Below the pieces are notes generated by a model. The model ran no database searches, was not told the DNA's origin, and saw nothing but the letters and a program-made list of their open reading frames with translations. DNA of 6,210 nt from Acidobacteriota bacterium (lineage in GTDB: Bacteria > Acidobacteriota > Vicinamibacteria > Vicinamibacterales > UBA2999), in NCBI GenBank assembly GCA_020851835.1, contig JADZBZ010000062.1, forward strand, positions 1-6,210, read 5' to 3'. The stretch's first letter is position 1. Every line of letters starts with the position of its first letter. A program made the position numbers and the translations under genes. Positions 5,819 to 6,210 of the stretch are shown here, in pieces.

Positions 5819-6210
5819 AGGCTTTGGTGACGGGTGGCGCGGGTTTCATCGGCTCGCACCTGAGCGAGCGTCTGATCGACCAGGGCGCAGAGGTCGTGGC
5901 CCTGGACTGCTTCACGGACTACTACGCGCGCGCGATCAAGGAGTCGAACCTCTCGGGCCTGCGCGGGCGAACGGGGTACCGGTTGGTCGAGTCGTCGATT
6001 GCCGATGCCGACCTGCCGGCGCTGCTCGATGGTGTGACGCACGTGTTCCATCTGGCGGCCCAGGCCGGCGTTCGCAAGAGTTGGGGACGCGAGTTCCAGA
6101 TCTACACGTCGCTCAACGTGGATGCCACGCAGATCCTGCTGGAGGCCTGTGTCGGCCGGCCGGTCGAGCGGGTCGTCTACGCCTCGAGTTCATCGGTCTA
6201 CGGCGACGAA
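5815..6210 (+). CDS. NAD-dependent epimerase/dehydratase, extended SDR family (5' part only)
   Basis: The first 132 codons of an extended short-chain dehydrogenase of the sugar-nucleotide epimerase/dehydratase family; the gene runs off the right edge. Seen here: the glycine-rich NAD-binding motif TGGAGFIGSH at residues 6-15, an acidic residue at the end of beta-2 (Asp31 in ALDCFTDYY) that favours NAD over NADP, the FHLAAQAGVR block in the middle, and SSSSVYGDE at the edge, which contains the Ser of the catalytic set. The YxxxK catalytic pair would lie just beyond the edge. The DYY...K..NL and HLAAQAGVR features resemble UDP-glucuronate 4-epimerases and relatives, but substrate cannot be fixed from this fragment. 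The start is a GTG overlapping the thioesterase stop, and an excellent Shine-Dalgarno AAGGAG (5801-5806) lies 8 bases upstream. It probably begins a cell-surface carbohydrate section. Confidence 0.9.
   Translation, partial: MKALVTGGAGFIGSHLSERLIDQGAEVVALDCFTDYYARAIKESNLSGLRGRTGYRLVESSIADADLPALLDGVTHVFHLAAQAGVRKSWGREFQIYTSLNVDATQILLEACVGRPVERVVYASSSSVYGDE

Noticed and set aside
4695..5915. 406-codon open frame on the - strand opposite rpe and the thioesterase
   Set aside because: The protein is Arg/Pro/His-rich without any recognisable domain, and the + strand here encodes two clear enzymes. Long antisense frames are expected in GC-rich coding DNA.

Overview
This window is a GC-rich, tightly packed bacterial chromosomal segment with every gene on the + strand. 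It holds seven complete protein genes and one gene cut by the right edge. In order these are chorismate synthase (aroC), peptide deformylase (def), methionyl-tRNA formyltransferase (fmt), 16S rRNA m5C967 methyltransferase (rsmB), a small membrane-anchored protein with three PASTA repeats and no kinase domain, ribulose-phosphate 3-epimerase (rpe), a YbgC-like hotdog-fold acyl-CoA thioesterase, and the N-terminal part of an NAD-dependent sugar-nucleotide epimerase/dehydratase. I see no RNA genes, mobile elements, CRISPR arrays or dispersed repeats. No intergenic gap is longer than about 20 bases.

Layout. The left 42 bases are the only non-coding sequence at that edge and carry a -10-like hexamer. 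Five of the seven gene junctions are 4-base stop/start overlaps (ATGA or GTGA): aroC/def, fmt/rsmB, PASTA/rpe, rpe/thioesterase and thioesterase/epimerase. The other two junctions (def to fmt, rsmB to PASTA) are short gaps. In both gaps, as upstream of aroC, a TANNNT hexamer lies 7-9 bases before the start codon. The genes are therefore probably read as one operon, possibly with internal, near-leaderless promoters.

How the genes work together. def and fmt form the N-formylmethionine cycle: Fmt formylates initiator Met-tRNA and Def removes the formyl group from nascent proteins. RsmB modifies the ribosome. The order def-fmt-rsmB-[...]-rpe is well known in Gram-positive bacteria, where the place between rsmB and rpe is usually taken by the phosphatase PrpC/Stp, the PASTA-domain Ser/Thr kinase PrkC/StkP and the GTPase RsgA. 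Here that place holds one protein with only the membrane anchor and extracellular PASTA repeats. This is the most interesting point of the window. rpe (pentose phosphate pathway) feeds erythrose-4-phosphate metabolism and so indirectly the shikimate pathway that ends at AroC, but a functional reason for their co-location is inference only. The last two genes look like the start of a lipid or cell-surface carbohydrate section.

Organism. The base composition, heavy use of GTG starts, monofunctional AroC of the Bacillus/actinobacterial sequence style, and the def-fmt-rsmB-PASTA-rpe order suggest a high-GC soil-type bacterium. I lean towards Acidobacteriota (Vicinamibacteria-like), but the sequence alone does not prove this.
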